Shown piece after piece: positions 50,801-62,364 of a stretch of 64,000 nucleotides of DNA. A model generated the notes under the pieces. That model was not told where the DNA came from and did no database searches. It saw only the letters and a program-made list of their open reading frames with translations. Origin of the DNA: Cherax quadricarinatus (taxonomy: Eukaryota > Arthropoda > Malacostraca > Decapoda > Parastacidae); assembly GCF_038502225.1 (NCBI RefSeq), contig NC_091307.1:27781078-27845077 (forward strand), read 5' to 3'. A program made the position numbers and the translations under genes. Within the stretch, counting starts at the first letter, position 1. Every line of letters starts with the position of its first letter.

Positions 50801-51289
50801 TGGTGGCGGGGAGGAGCAGTGGCAGGGAGGAGGCGGTGGTGGGGAGGAGTAGTAGGAGTAGGAGTAGTAGTAGTTGTAGTATTAGTAGTAGTAATAAGAA
50901 ATTGTGGTATTTGGTGTCAAAAAATTACATTTCATTAACTCTAACTATTCAGACCCCCAAATTTAATATTGCTCCCAGTATCCACTTTTAAAAAATTTTT
51001 GAAATGGTAATAATTTTCTGAAGATAACACTAAAACTGTGAAATTTATGCATGATTGTTCATGATTTATGACTTCCCAATAATTGAATCAGACCTATTAA
51101 AACCCCATAAAACAGACCAAGGGGGGGGCATTGTTGATGGGGTTTATAGGGCCACTGACAGCCTATGCCATATCAAGCCCTGCCTTCCAGTGCCTGGAAA
51201 AGAAACCTTGACTAAAGCAGAAGGAGTTAGACTAATAACTATGCATATTAAATGTCTCCTATGTCACCTGGAGCCAGCAAAAAGGTGCA
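50801..51289. other. Unassigned; GGAG/TAG-rich then A/T-rich
   Basis: 50801-50900 is a purine-rich GGAGG/TAG tract. 51060-51289 may be the 3' UTR of the following LINE (- strand); no diagnostic motif. Confidence 0.4.
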
Positions 51290-52524
51290 GATAAAGGCCA
51301 GGATCTCTTGACAGTCTGAAGGGTCAAACCCCTCCCCATTGAGGAGAGGTAGGGTCAAAGATCACCCTGAATGTGTGCAAGGCCACATGGAGGAGAGTCC
51401 ATGCAGAGTGGTAATGGGGGCACCACAGTAGGAAGTGCTCCACTGTCTCAGGCTGAGAGAGACACCACTGGTAGAATGGAGAGTCTGTCATCCGAAGGCA
51501 GTGCAGATAAGCTGCAAGTTGTGAATGCCCAACCCAGAGGCAAGCCACTGAGCGATTGGGATGGCAAGCCCAAGGACAGGGGCTGTTGAAAGACCAGACT
51601 GAGCTTAATGCTGAAGAAGAGAGGGAATGTGCCAGAATCCCCCTGCCATAAGTGGCAGATTTCCCTCCAAATAGTCTTTGTAAAATCCCAGTGCAAGGGG
51701 ACGGGTAATGGTAGGGAGTGTGTGTGTGCAAGGGAGGCCACTTGATCAGTCATTTCGTTGCCCCGAATGCCAACATGAGCTGGTACCCACTGAAGGAAGA
51801 TGCTCCAACCCACTGCAAGACGTGTAGAAGAAGAAGCTACATCTGTTGGACCAGGAAACAGAGGGACTATGGATGGGCAGAACACAGCAGTGCCAGGGAA
51901 TATTGGGAATCAGAGAAGAGAACCACAGGCTGAGGAGGAAGGTGTGCAAGGATGAAAAGTAAAGCCTGGTGAATGACAAAGAGCTCCCCTACTAGGACCG
52001 AGTGAGTGGGTTCTAACCGCCAGGTTTGACACAGAAAGATCAGTGAAGACAGCAGCTGAAGATGAAGGAGGAGGGAAAGTTTGTGCTGAGCCATCCATGT
52101 AGATGGAGAATGAATAACTATATGTGACAGCATGAAATTCTTCAAAGAGAAATGCTGCCATCTGAAGAGTTTCTCTGTTCCTGCATGGCCAATCTAGGTG
52201 GATGTATCTTTCCAGGTCCATCCAAGGAGAAACCGGGAAGTGGAGAAGGGAGTAAACACTGGCACAGGGAGTGAGAGGTACGCTAGGGAACGTTGGGCTC
52301 TGGCCATAAAGGATGGCCGAGTCAAACATGTGGGAACAGGCTGCTGCCCACACCTGTGGAGAGAGGCAGCAGGGAGATTACAAGGCAAAGAGGACATATG
52401 GTGGAGTCACAAGCAGTCCCTCATCTTTCTCACCAGTGAGAAGAAGACTATCCCAGACTGCTTCCAAAGCTGTGATGGGGGTGGAGGGAAGCCAGGGAAA
52501 AGGCATTACTTGTCCTTAAGAAAA
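51290..52524 (-). pseudogene. I-group LINE with RNase H domain, fragment
   Basis: On - in several shifted frames: YMDGSAQ (52090), then SVLVGELFVIHQALLFI and LFSDSQYSLALL (about 52000-51910), then FLQWVPAHVGIRGNEMTDQ (about 51790-51740), and CLSQPETVEHFLLWCPHY (about 51430). The D, E, D, and HxGxxGNExxD residues are those of the RNase H domain found in I-clade non-LTR retrotransposons. At least three frameshifts. Distinct from the RTE-like LINE, which has no RNase H. Confidence 0.8.
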
Positions 52525-52914
52525 GCATCAAAAATTTAATATTTCTGCTATTTGAAATTTGATTTCAAGCTGCTATTTTTCCTGAAACCAGCCAAAATCA
52601 TCTATATTTCACTAGTATGTCTTCCAGTCTGTCAAATGATACTAAGAAACAGCCAATAAAACAAAAACCATCCTAGAAAACACCACAAAGTTGCTATATT
52701 AAACCAAACATATGGTCAGTTTTGCTTTCCCCAATATGCACCATGTGGGGCAGGATTTTTTATACTGTATGTACTCATCACACAGACCCATTCTCTCATA
52801 TCTAGGCCAAAATTTACTGCTCACAGGTTATCTGAGTGAGCTGAGCTCATGACATAGATCTACGTGAGGGATACTGACTTCAGTGATGTAGTTCTACATA
52901 TGCCAATGAAAGGG
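52525..52914. mobile_element. piggyBac-like element, right part
   Basis: 'tttgatttcaagctgctatt', 'agcccaaaatcat'-type block and end CCAATGAAAGGG|TTAA (52915-52918). Left part missing. Confidence 0.7.
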
Positions 52915-52930
52915 TTAAAAAATACCAGTT

Positions 52931-55900
52931 CAGTGGTACCTTGACTTAAGAGTTTAATTCGCTCTGTGACCTAGCTCGTAACTCAATTTGCTCGTATATC
53001 AAATCAATTTTCCTCATTGAAATTGATTGAAATGCTATTAATCCGTTCCAGTCCCCAAAAAACCACTCCAGTTTTTTGTTACTGATTTTTAAATAAGAAA
53101 ATGTATTTATAAATAAGAGATATTGTATACTCCACCCACCACCTTCACTACTCAACCCACCACCATCTCTATTACACCCACCATTATCACTACTCCACCC
53201 ACCATTATCACTACTCCACCCACCACCATCTCTACTACACCCACCACCTTCACTACTCCACCCTCCACCATCTCTACTACCACCATCATCTCTACTACAC
53301 CCATCATCATCTCTACTACACCCACCATTATCACTACTCCATCCACCACCATCTCTATTACACCCACCATTATCACTACTCCACCCACCATTATCACTAC
53401 TCCACCCACCACCATCTCTATTACACCCACCACCTTCACTACTCCACCCTCCACCATCTCTACTACCACCATCATCTCTACTACACCCATCATCATCTCT
53501 ACTACACCCACCATTATCACTACTCCATCCACCACCATCTCTATTACACCCACCATTATCACTACTACACCCACCATTATCACTACTCCATCCACCACCA
53601 TCTCTATTACACCCACCACCTTCACTACTCCACCCACCACCATCTCTACTACACCCACCATTATCACTACTCCATCCACCACCATCTCTATTACACCCAC
53701 CACCTTCACTACTCCACCCACCACCATCTCTACTACACCCACCATTATCACTACTCCATCCACCACCATCTCTATTACACCCACCACCTTCACTACTCCA
53801 CCCACCACCATCTCTACTCCACCCACCACCTTCACTACTCCACCCATCACCATCTCTACTCCTTCCACCACCATCTCTACTCCTTCCACCACCATCTCTA
53901 CTCCACCCACCACCATCTCTACTCCACCCACCACCATCTCTACTCCACCCACCACCATCTCTACTCCACCCACCACCATCTCTACTCCACCCACCACCAT
54001 CTCTACTCCACCCACCACCATCTCTATTACACCCACCACCTTCACTACTCCACCCACCATCATCTCTACTCCACCCACCACCTTCACTACTCCACCCACC
54101 ACCATCTCTACTCCACCCACCACCATCTCTACTCCACCCACCACCATCTCTACTCCACCCACCACCATCTCTACTCCACCCACCACCATCTCCATTACAC
54201 CCACCACCTTCACTACTCCACCCACCACCATCTCTACTCCACCCACCACCTTCACTACTCCACCCACCACCATCTCTACTCCACCCACCACCATCTCTAC
54301 TCCTTCCACCACCCTCACTACTCCACCCACCACCATCTCTACTCCACCCACCACCATCTCTACTCCACCCACCACCATCTCTACTCCACCCACCACCATC
54401 TATACTCCACCCACCACCATCTCTACTCCACCCACCACCATCTCTACTCCACCCACCACCATCTCTACTCCACCTACCACCTTCACTACTACACCTACCA
54501 CCTTCACTACTCCACCCACCACTATCTCTACTACACCCACCACCTTCACTACTCCACCCACCACCATCTCTACTCCTTCCACCACCCTCACTACTCCACC
54601 TACCACCATCTTTACTCCACCCACCACTTTCACTACTCCATCCACCACCCTCACTACTCCACCCACCACCCTCACTACTCCACCCACCACCATCTCTACT
54701 CCACCCACCACCATCTCTACTCCACCCACCACCATCTCTACTCCACCTACCACCTTCACTACTACACCTACCACCTTCACTACTCCACCCAACACTATCT
54801 CTACTACACCCACCACCTTCACTACTCCACCCACCACCATCTCTACTCCTTCCACCACCCTCACTACTCCACCTACCACCATCTTTACTCCACCCACCAC
54901 TTTCTCTACTCCACCCACCACCATCTCTACTCCACCCACCACCATCTCTACTCCACCCACCACCATCTCTACTCCACCCACCACCATCTCTACTCCATCC
55001 ACCACCATCTCTACTCCACCCACCACCATCTCTACTCCACCCACCACCATCTCTACTCCACCCACCACCATCTCTACTCCACTCACCACCATCTCTACTC
55101 CACCTGCCACCTTCACTACTACACCTACCACCTTCACTACTACACCTACCACCTTCACTACTACACCCACCACCATCTCTACTACACCCACCACCTTCAC
55201 TACTCCACCCACCACCTTCACTACTCCACCCACCACCATCTCTACTCCTTCCACCACCCTCACTACTCCACCTACCACCATCTTTACTCCACCCACCACT
55301 TTCACTACTCCACCACCCTCACTACTCCACCCACCACCATATCTACTCCACCCACCACCATATCTACTCCACCCACCACCATCTCTACTCCACCCACCAC
55401 CATCTCTACTCTACCCACCACCATCTCTACTCTACCCACCACCATCTTTACTACACTCACCACCTTCTCTACTCTGCTCACTACCATCTCTACTCCACCC
55501 ACTACCATCTCTGCTCCACCCACCACCTTCACTACTCCACTCACTACCGTCTCTACTACACCCACCACCTTCACTACTCCACCCACCACCTTCACTACTC
55601 CACCCACCATCTCGACTACACCCACCACCTTCACTACTCCACCCACCACCATCTCTACTCCACTCACCACCATCTCTACTCCACCTGCCACCTTCACTAC
55701 TCCACCCACCACCTTCACTACTCCACCCACCATCTCTACTACACCCACCACCTTCACTACTCCATCCACCACCATCTCTACTACACCCACCACCTTCACT
55801 ACTCCACCCCCAACTATCAGTACTCCACCCACCTTAATGTTTCTGGAAAAACTCTTGAGTGTAGAAATGGAGGTTACCTCTTCCCTAGATTTATACGAGA

Positions 55901-56187
55901 ACCAAACAAGGGATGAGGTACCTCCCTACAATCTGGGATTAGTGTGGGAGCATTATTCTTCCAGTTATGTCTTGGAAGAGCATGTGGGATGGGATGAAGT
56001 ACCTGACATTCCTCTGGGTACAGAGTTGGATTCGACTTCAGATACACCGCCAGTTAGTGGCAGCGTATCTGAAGTTCACTCGTAACTCAGATTTTGGCTT
56101 GCAACTCAAAGCAACAAATCAACCGAGCAATGGCTCGTAACTTGCAAAACTCCTAAGTTGGGGCACTCATAAATCAAGGTATCACTG
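52931..56187. mobile_element. Tigger-like TIR element carrying a 2.7-kb minisatellite
   Basis: The ends CAGTGGTACCTTGACTTAAG (52931) and CATAAATCAAGGTATCACTG (56187) are diverged inverted repeats of the 2155-9195 family. The right side is flanked by TA. The own sequence is only about 190 bp on the left and 350 bp on the right. The right arm has an 82-codon frame (55837-56085) with no recognised similarity. No transposase. Confidence 0.82.
53123..55835. repeat. 21-bp minisatellite with variants, about 2.7 kb
   Basis: Basic unit 'ccacccaccaccatctctact' (21 bp) with variants attac/actac, ttcact, ccttcc and attatc that alternate in longer blocks of several units (higher-order repeats, for example around 53270-53620 twice). 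Because the unit is a multiple of three, a 904-codon Thr/Pro/Ser frame stays open on + and Val/Gly/Glu frames on -. No signal peptide or flanking domain supports a gene. Confidence 0.95.
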
Positions 56188-57525
56188 TATTATATAATTA
56201 ACAAAAATCTTTATTGCCCTTATTTTGTTTGTCATTTCAAGCTTTTTAAAATTACATAGTCTGCCTGTGTATTGTGCATGATTTTTGACACTGTGTACTG
56301 TAGCATACTACAGTGGATATCCTCTTTGATGTATTGATTTGATTTGTTTTGAATGTTCATTATAATTTATTTATAGGAGTCAAATTTTTACAATTAAACT
56401 TTTATCCTCTCTTATCATCAACATGCTCATATAACACTTTAAATTTTTTGTCTCTTGTGATATCCTTTGATTTATGTTTCCATTGTCTAAAATGATGATT
56501 AAATATAGTTTTTTTTTTCTATTAAGTTTAGTAAATCACAAGAGATATGGAGTATTGGTATGATGCAGTAATAGAAGCAAAGACCCAACACATCTTTTAA
56601 AGGAAGCAAAAGTACAAATAAACATGTTTGTTATGAAGCACTGATGGCTTCCACTTAACCTTACTGTTCACATTTTGTAACAGAATAGTTACATGTACTC
56701 CAATTGAGACTGCAGATAGTCAGAGTGAACTCGACATCTTAATTATGGTTTAAAAAAAAAAAGCCTTAAAACAATGTAGCATTTTAAACAATAATTAAGC
56801 TTGAAGAAATATAATTTATATAGATCTAGTCTCTCCCACTTGTTAGAAATACAGTACAGTATTACATAAAAAAAATAACTAAAAAATTAAGGAAAAAGAT
56901 TTTGTGCTTAAATAGTTTTGAGTCATTATTTACCAGTGTTAAGTTCATCCTTACTAACAACAGCTCTGTATTGGACCTTCCATTATTTATATGTGACTGA
57001 TTTCTGTTTGTTTCTGTGGTTATGATGTCCAGGCGGAGTCCACCCCCTGCTTGCACACAGTAGAGGTGCTATAATAGCTGGCAAGCAGGTAGCAGAGGGC
57101 AACTTGAGGACAAGAAAGCAAGATAATACTTATAGATTCTGAGCCTACTATCTACACAGCCCACAGCAACAACAGGCTGACCATTACCACCATACAAGAA
57201 TCATTCACAAAATGCAATAGGAACCTAAAATTACTTTGAAGGACTACAGAATTTTTTAAGAAAACATTATTATTTAAATATATATAAAAGAAAGAGTTGC
57301 TAGACTAAATAATAAGCTGCTTATTTACTGAGTTTGTTAAATAAATTTTCAGCTTTTTTTTTTTTCCAACATATCTTATGTTATGACCCAGAGAAGTTAA
57401 TTATATTTAAATTTATATCCTACTAGTCATTATCAAGTGACAATAAATTTGGTTCACTTGTTCTGTGTATTTCATACTTTTAAATTTATCCTGAAAGAAA
57501 TAGCAAATGTCAAAGCTGCACTGGA
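56188..57525 (+). other. DCLK intron, A/T-rich, unassigned
   Basis: No transposon recognised. A possible acceptor at 56665-56683 is discussed in the findings. Confidence 0.5.
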
Positions 57526-57641
57526 TTTTTTTTTTTTTTTTTTTTTTTTTACCACAATGGCCATCTCCTACCAAAGCAGAATGACCAAGAAAAGGAAATA
57601 ATTATCATTCACTTTATATTTGTCTTGCCAGACAGCTAATA

Positions 57642-58862
57642 CAAGGTGGCCATCATATATCCGGCATCATCGAGACCTGTAGGGTGTCAATTTAGTGATT
57701 TTGCCAGATTATAGTGGTTAGGTTAGAATACACTTAACCCAATGGCAATATTTAGACATAGGCGATTTCGACCAATTTACACCCTATATTTGGCCCATTC
57801 CGCTGTTCCATTCTACCAAACTCATAGCTATTTCGCTAGTATTCCTTTTGTTCTGTTGATTGAGTACAAGAAACCACCCATTCCTCTGTTTCATCTACCC
57901 AGTAAAGTGGTTGGAAATCAGTAATTTGGCCAATTTCACACAAATTTCAAAAGATGCCAGTTTCAAAATAGGGTCCAGAATAAGCAATGCAGACATTCCT
58001 GGCACTAAAATAATATTTTCTCTGTTCATTAGTCACGTCTCCAGGCCCCTCTTATATTACGCTTGCTTTCCATTTTGAATTTTTATTCACACAAAAAAAT
58101 AGAAGATTTAGTGTTATGTAGACTACTGCATCATTGTAATAACTGCATAAATAATGTCAACCCATTCATGACCACGTATTAGACCAGTCAGTTGGACACG
58201 TATTGGTCAGTGACATCATATCTTTACTCTTGAACATCGGCAAAAATCAAACATTTCCAGTACTTTGAGGTCAATTTCAAGGTATGTTTTGTCATGAAAC
58301 TAATCAAAACCATATCTTTTTCTGTAATATATCTTCCATTCTATCAAATGAGGCCAAAACAGTGAGAATACAGCCATAAAAACCATACGAAAATACACCG
58401 CAAAGTCGCCGTTTTACACCACAGTCAGTTTTTTCTCATGTAGTGCGTGGAGTGCATGGTGCAGGATGTTTTTTATATAGTGCATATTTACCACACAGAC
58501 CTATTCTCTCATATGTAGGCCCAAATTTACCAGTCACAGCTTATCTGAGTGAACTGAGCTCATGGTGACCAACATTGGCTTCAAAGCCACCTTTTATGGA
58601 CAATGTATAGTGTATGTGCTTTACATAATGAGATGCATTTCTTTTATTCGTTGGAACCATGGCTAGGGCTAAAAGTAAGTAGGTTGTAACAATAAATGGA
58701 GAAAAAGACATTGGAATGACTTATGCAGCAAGTAGTGCCACCAAACAGTAGTGGCAGGTTGGTGTGGCGGCCCCAGAAATTTGAAATTATGCTAACTAAA
58801 CTTAGTGCCGGATTACTGGTGGAACCGGATAAGTGATTGCCAGATTAGTGATGGCCGACCTG
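57642..58862. mobile_element. TIR transposon (CAGGTCGGCC family) with nested piggyBac-like element
   Basis: Ends CAAGGTGGCCATCATATATC and ATTAGTGATGGCCGACCTG are inverted repeats, TA on both sides. Interior mostly occupied by the element at 57735-58600. Confidence 0.75.
57735..58600. mobile_element. piggyBac-like element, ends eroded
   Basis: Matches the interior of 17514-18584 and 59215-60274 ('aatagggtccagaataagca', 'agacattcctggcactaaaa', 'tctccaggcccctcttatat'). No clear TTAA termini. Confidence 0.75.
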
Positions 58863-59214
58863 TACTTTAAAGTCCTCACCTATCCTTCAGAATGAAGGCA
58901 ATGTACTCCCTGCTCCACCAGGATTTAAGTCCAGCTCACCAGTTCTCCTGAACACCTTCACAAACATTACCTTGCTCACACTCCAGCAGCATGTTGAGTA
59001 AAAAAAAAAAAAATTTGTCTTCCCATTCTGTTCTAACACACACACTAGGCTCCTTTATCCACTCCTCCCAACCTTTTCTGGGATAACCCTTACTCTTCCT
59101 TTCTTTCACTCTAGATTTATACACACACTTAGTCATCCTATTCTGCTCCGTCATATCTAAATGCCCAAACCATCTCGGCAACCCTCCCTTTCCCCCTCCC
59201 TCCTTACTCTTTAA

Positions 59215-60274
59215 CCCTTTGAGGGTCGACAGGCCTTCTCCAAGACTCGTTCTCAGGGTCGGCCAATTTAAAAAAAAAAAATTTCTTAGGAAAAGATAGA
59301 GAATCTTTTCCCAATCATATTGACACCAAAAGTATGAAATTTGATGGAAAACTTACGGAATTATACTCTCGTGAAGTTAGCGGTCTCGACGATGTTTACG
59401 CATCGGCAATTTTGCCCACTTTGAGCCCTATTTTCGGCCAATTCCAGTGTACTAGTCGACAGAAATCATAACTATTTCTCTAGAACTTTACTTTTTCTAT
59501 TGATTGAGTGCAAGAAACCACCCATTTACTGATTTCAACTATCCAATACAGTGGTCAGAATTTAGTAATTTTTCTAATTTAACACAAATTTCAAAAGATG
59601 CCAATTTCCAAATAGGGTCCAGAATAAACAAGAAAGACATTCCTGGCACTAAAATAACATTTCCTCTGTTAGTCACATCCCCAGGCCCCTCTTATATTTC
59701 TTTGGCTTTCCACTTTCAATTTTTATTCTTGCAAAAAATAGAAGATTTACTGTTATGCAGACTACTGCATTAGTGTAGAAATGGTATAAATAATATCAGC
59801 GCACTTGTGAAAGAATGTTAGACTCACCAGTTGACATGTATTGGATGCTTGGCATGATTTGCTTACTTTTGAACTTTGGTAAAAATTGAACATTTCTGCT
59901 AATTTGAGCTCAATTTCAAGGTACTTTTCATTGTAAAACCAGTCAAAATCATCTCAATTTCTGTAATATGTCTTTCATTCTATAAAATGAGACCAAGAAA
60001 ACTAGAATACCACAATAAATACCATACGAATATACAGTGCAAAATCGCTGTTTTATTCCAAAAACATGGTCATTTTTTTTTCTCATTATGCACTGTATGC
60101 TGCAGGATTTTTTTTTTTTTATACTGCGCGCACTAACCATATAGACCCATTCTTTCATATGTAGGCCTACCAGCTTTCTCCCACTAGATATGAGGGCACT
60201 AGAATTTAGGCGTACTAGTACGTCAAAAACCCTGGGTCGTAAGCCGTACTAGTACGGCCTAAACCCTCAAAGGG
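59215..60274. mobile_element. piggyBac-like element with TTAA duplication
   Basis: CCCTTTGAGGGTCGAC (59215) and AAACCCTCAAAGGG (60274) inverted ends, TTAA at 59211-59214 and 60275-60278. 1060 bp, no transposase. Confidence 0.93.
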
Positions 60275-60281
60275 TTAATTA

Positions 60282-61244
60282 CAGCCTCTCCTCACTTAAT
60301 GACGGAGCTCCATTCCTAAAACCATGTCGGTAAATGAATTCATTGCTAAGCAAGGAGCATACTCTAAGGGTAGTGGGTTTGTGTCAGCCATTTTTTATAT
60401 TGTTTTAAATGTCACCTTTGCACCATTTATAACATTTTTAGTATATTTTTAAATGTTTATACAGTAGTGTACTATATTGTAATAACAGAATAGAGGAAAT
60501 CAGCTCTAATATAGTATTAATGTTGGTAGAATTACTGACAGTATGTTAGGCAAAAGGACAAGTGCACTAATGTGACTTTATTGTGCATACGTTTCGGTCT
60601 CCAGGAAATTCATCAAGCTGTTGCAAACAATACATGGACACAGAGCATATATATAGGCTTAGAATGAAGTGTAATAATAGTGGTGGTAGTAGTAGTAGTA
60701 ACACATGTGGAAGGACAATAACTTGCACATGAGTAAAAGGTTATAAAAGCTATTACTTGGGTAGCATAAAAATAAGTTAGACAATTATTTCTGTTAGTGG
60801 TTGGGTTTGAGAAGGCCTTTTTCAGTGTTCCTCCTGTGTTATGTTCTTGTGTAGTATTAGCAGCAGTAACTGTGTGATGGCAGTTTATTGTTTTGAGGAG
60901 GATTTCTGCTAATACTTGAGATGATGATGAAGCTGCCTTTATTTTGATTGATTGTGTTAGAAACGGCAATTAATGATGATTCAAGGCATTTACGTTTGCA
61001 GAAATATATGGACACAAAGGGTATATGAGCCTATATATACCCTTTGTGTCCATGTATTGTTTGTAACGGCTTGATAAAGCTCCTGGAGAGCGAAACGTTG
61101 CCACGGTAAAATATCACATCAGTTGCAATTGTGTCCTATTACCTAACTGCTCTAATATACATTTAGGCATGCATACTGGTCAGAGAGCCCGTTGTAAGTC
61201 TGAGTCGTCAGTAAATGAGTACATCGCTAAGTGAGGAGAGGCTG
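60282..61244. mobile_element. TIR transposon (CAGCCTCTCCTCACTTA family)
   Basis: CAGCCTCTCCTCACTTAATG (60282) and GCTAAGTGAGGAGAGGCTG (61244), TA on both sides. 963 bp with an inverted-repeat element nested inside. No transposase. Confidence 0.88.
60575..61105. mobile_element. Inverted-repeat element with GTTTCGGTC arms
   Basis: Left arm 60588-60660 and right arm 61022-61098 are inverted, sharing 'tgtccatgtattgtttg', 'ggcttgataaagctcctgga' (left: diverged) and 'cgaaacg'. The spacer has TAG repeats and the phrase 'cagtgttcctcctgtgttat', also seen at 41190. Related fragments at 37875 and 50035. Confidence 0.75.
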
Positions 61245-61450
61245 TATATCCTTGGTAACCTCACATTGTCTCCTAATTTTTGCACTTCATATTCTCTGCA
61301 TAGTCACAGCACACATTGCTCGTAAATATGACATAACTGCCTCCAGCCTCCTCCTTATTGCATCATTTCAAGCCCATGCCTCTCACACGTAAAAGTGTTA
61401 GTGTCACAACACTCGAGGGAATTTTCCTTTTTGTCTCCATTGATAAATCA

Positions 61451-62364
61451 CAAAAAAAAGGCCTCTGTCCATCATGACATAAGTACATTTGAAAGCTAAC
61501 ATCAACAGACCAGACGAGGAGAATGGCCTTGCTTGTGCAGGTGGGTTCTGTGTTGGCTTTTTATTTAGCTTTTGCTGTAACTGCTGTTGAACCAGTAGTT
61601 TTTGCTAATGTGTCACACAGTTAAGCTAAACTCACGTAAAATGTGATAGTAAATTACTCTCCTTGAATGTGGTAGTAAGCTACTCTCTGGTATCACTTCA
61701 TATGCTTAGTTTTATATTTGCGATACAAGACATTGTCAGTTTTGTACATATATTTTACTTTAGTTTCAAATAAAAATATTTTACAAGTTTATTCTAATTA
61801 GAATACCTTTATAATTTGCAATATTTAATTGTCTTTAAAGCCTTAAGTAAAAACCTGTACACTTATTTCTAAAGCTATTGTCAACTGATATTTTTCCTAT
61901 GATTTCCATTATGCATTTTTTATGTAAATAAATGGCTGTAGATTAATGCCATTATATAAATATGCCTCTTATTGTCATTATGCTGTATTATGTACTGCAG
62001 TCAGACTTTATGATTTTTATTGATATAAGATAAAAGAGCCTTTTTTTTTTTTTTTTTTTTTTTTTTTGCAAAGTAACATACAGAATGAGGTTGAGAAATC
62101 TAGTAAAAAAAACAAAATACCGGTGGTAATTTTTTGCAACACTCATTTTTTATTTCTGGCTTAAAATTGTTACAGTACTTATAAAAGCTACAATATTTGA
62201 AGTGATTGATAAATAAGTCCATATAAAGGTACCAATAATGAGTTGTCTGTTGTATATGTTAGAGTTACAAATCATTAATATGGGTGAGTGGTAAACAAGT
62301 TATTAAAGAAATTATTAGCTGGATGAGAACATGAAAATAATACTCTAGTAAGACTAATGTAATA
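61451..62364 (+). other. DCLK intron or downstream region, A/T-rich, unassigned
   Basis: A 27-base poly-T at 62041 without a recognisable retroposon behind it. No gene or element seen. Confidence 0.45.

Larger units (their letters stand above)
57526..61450 (-). mobile_element. Old LINE, subfamily 2-like, split by three nested transposons
   Basis: Poly-T at 57526-57550, then 'aatggccatctcctaccaaa' (decayed 3' terminus). LINE pieces are 57551-57639, 58865-59210 (3' UTR and C-terminal coding, RWFGHLDMTEQNRM on -) and 61245-61450 (CGVN-like block to 'tgtctccattgataaa'). They are colinear when the insertions are removed. Confidence 0.8.

Noticed and set aside
50474..50938. CRISPR-like array
   Set aside because: The 30-bp units are contiguous with no unique spacers, in a eukaryotic intron. 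It is a minisatellite.
55837..56085. 82-codon frame after the 2.7-kb minisatellite
   Set aside because: No similarity recognised and it lies in a transposon arm. Kept only as a note in the element entry.
61451..62364. Possible DCLK 3' UTR because of AT content and AATAAA-like words
   Set aside because: No terminal coding exon could be linked to it.
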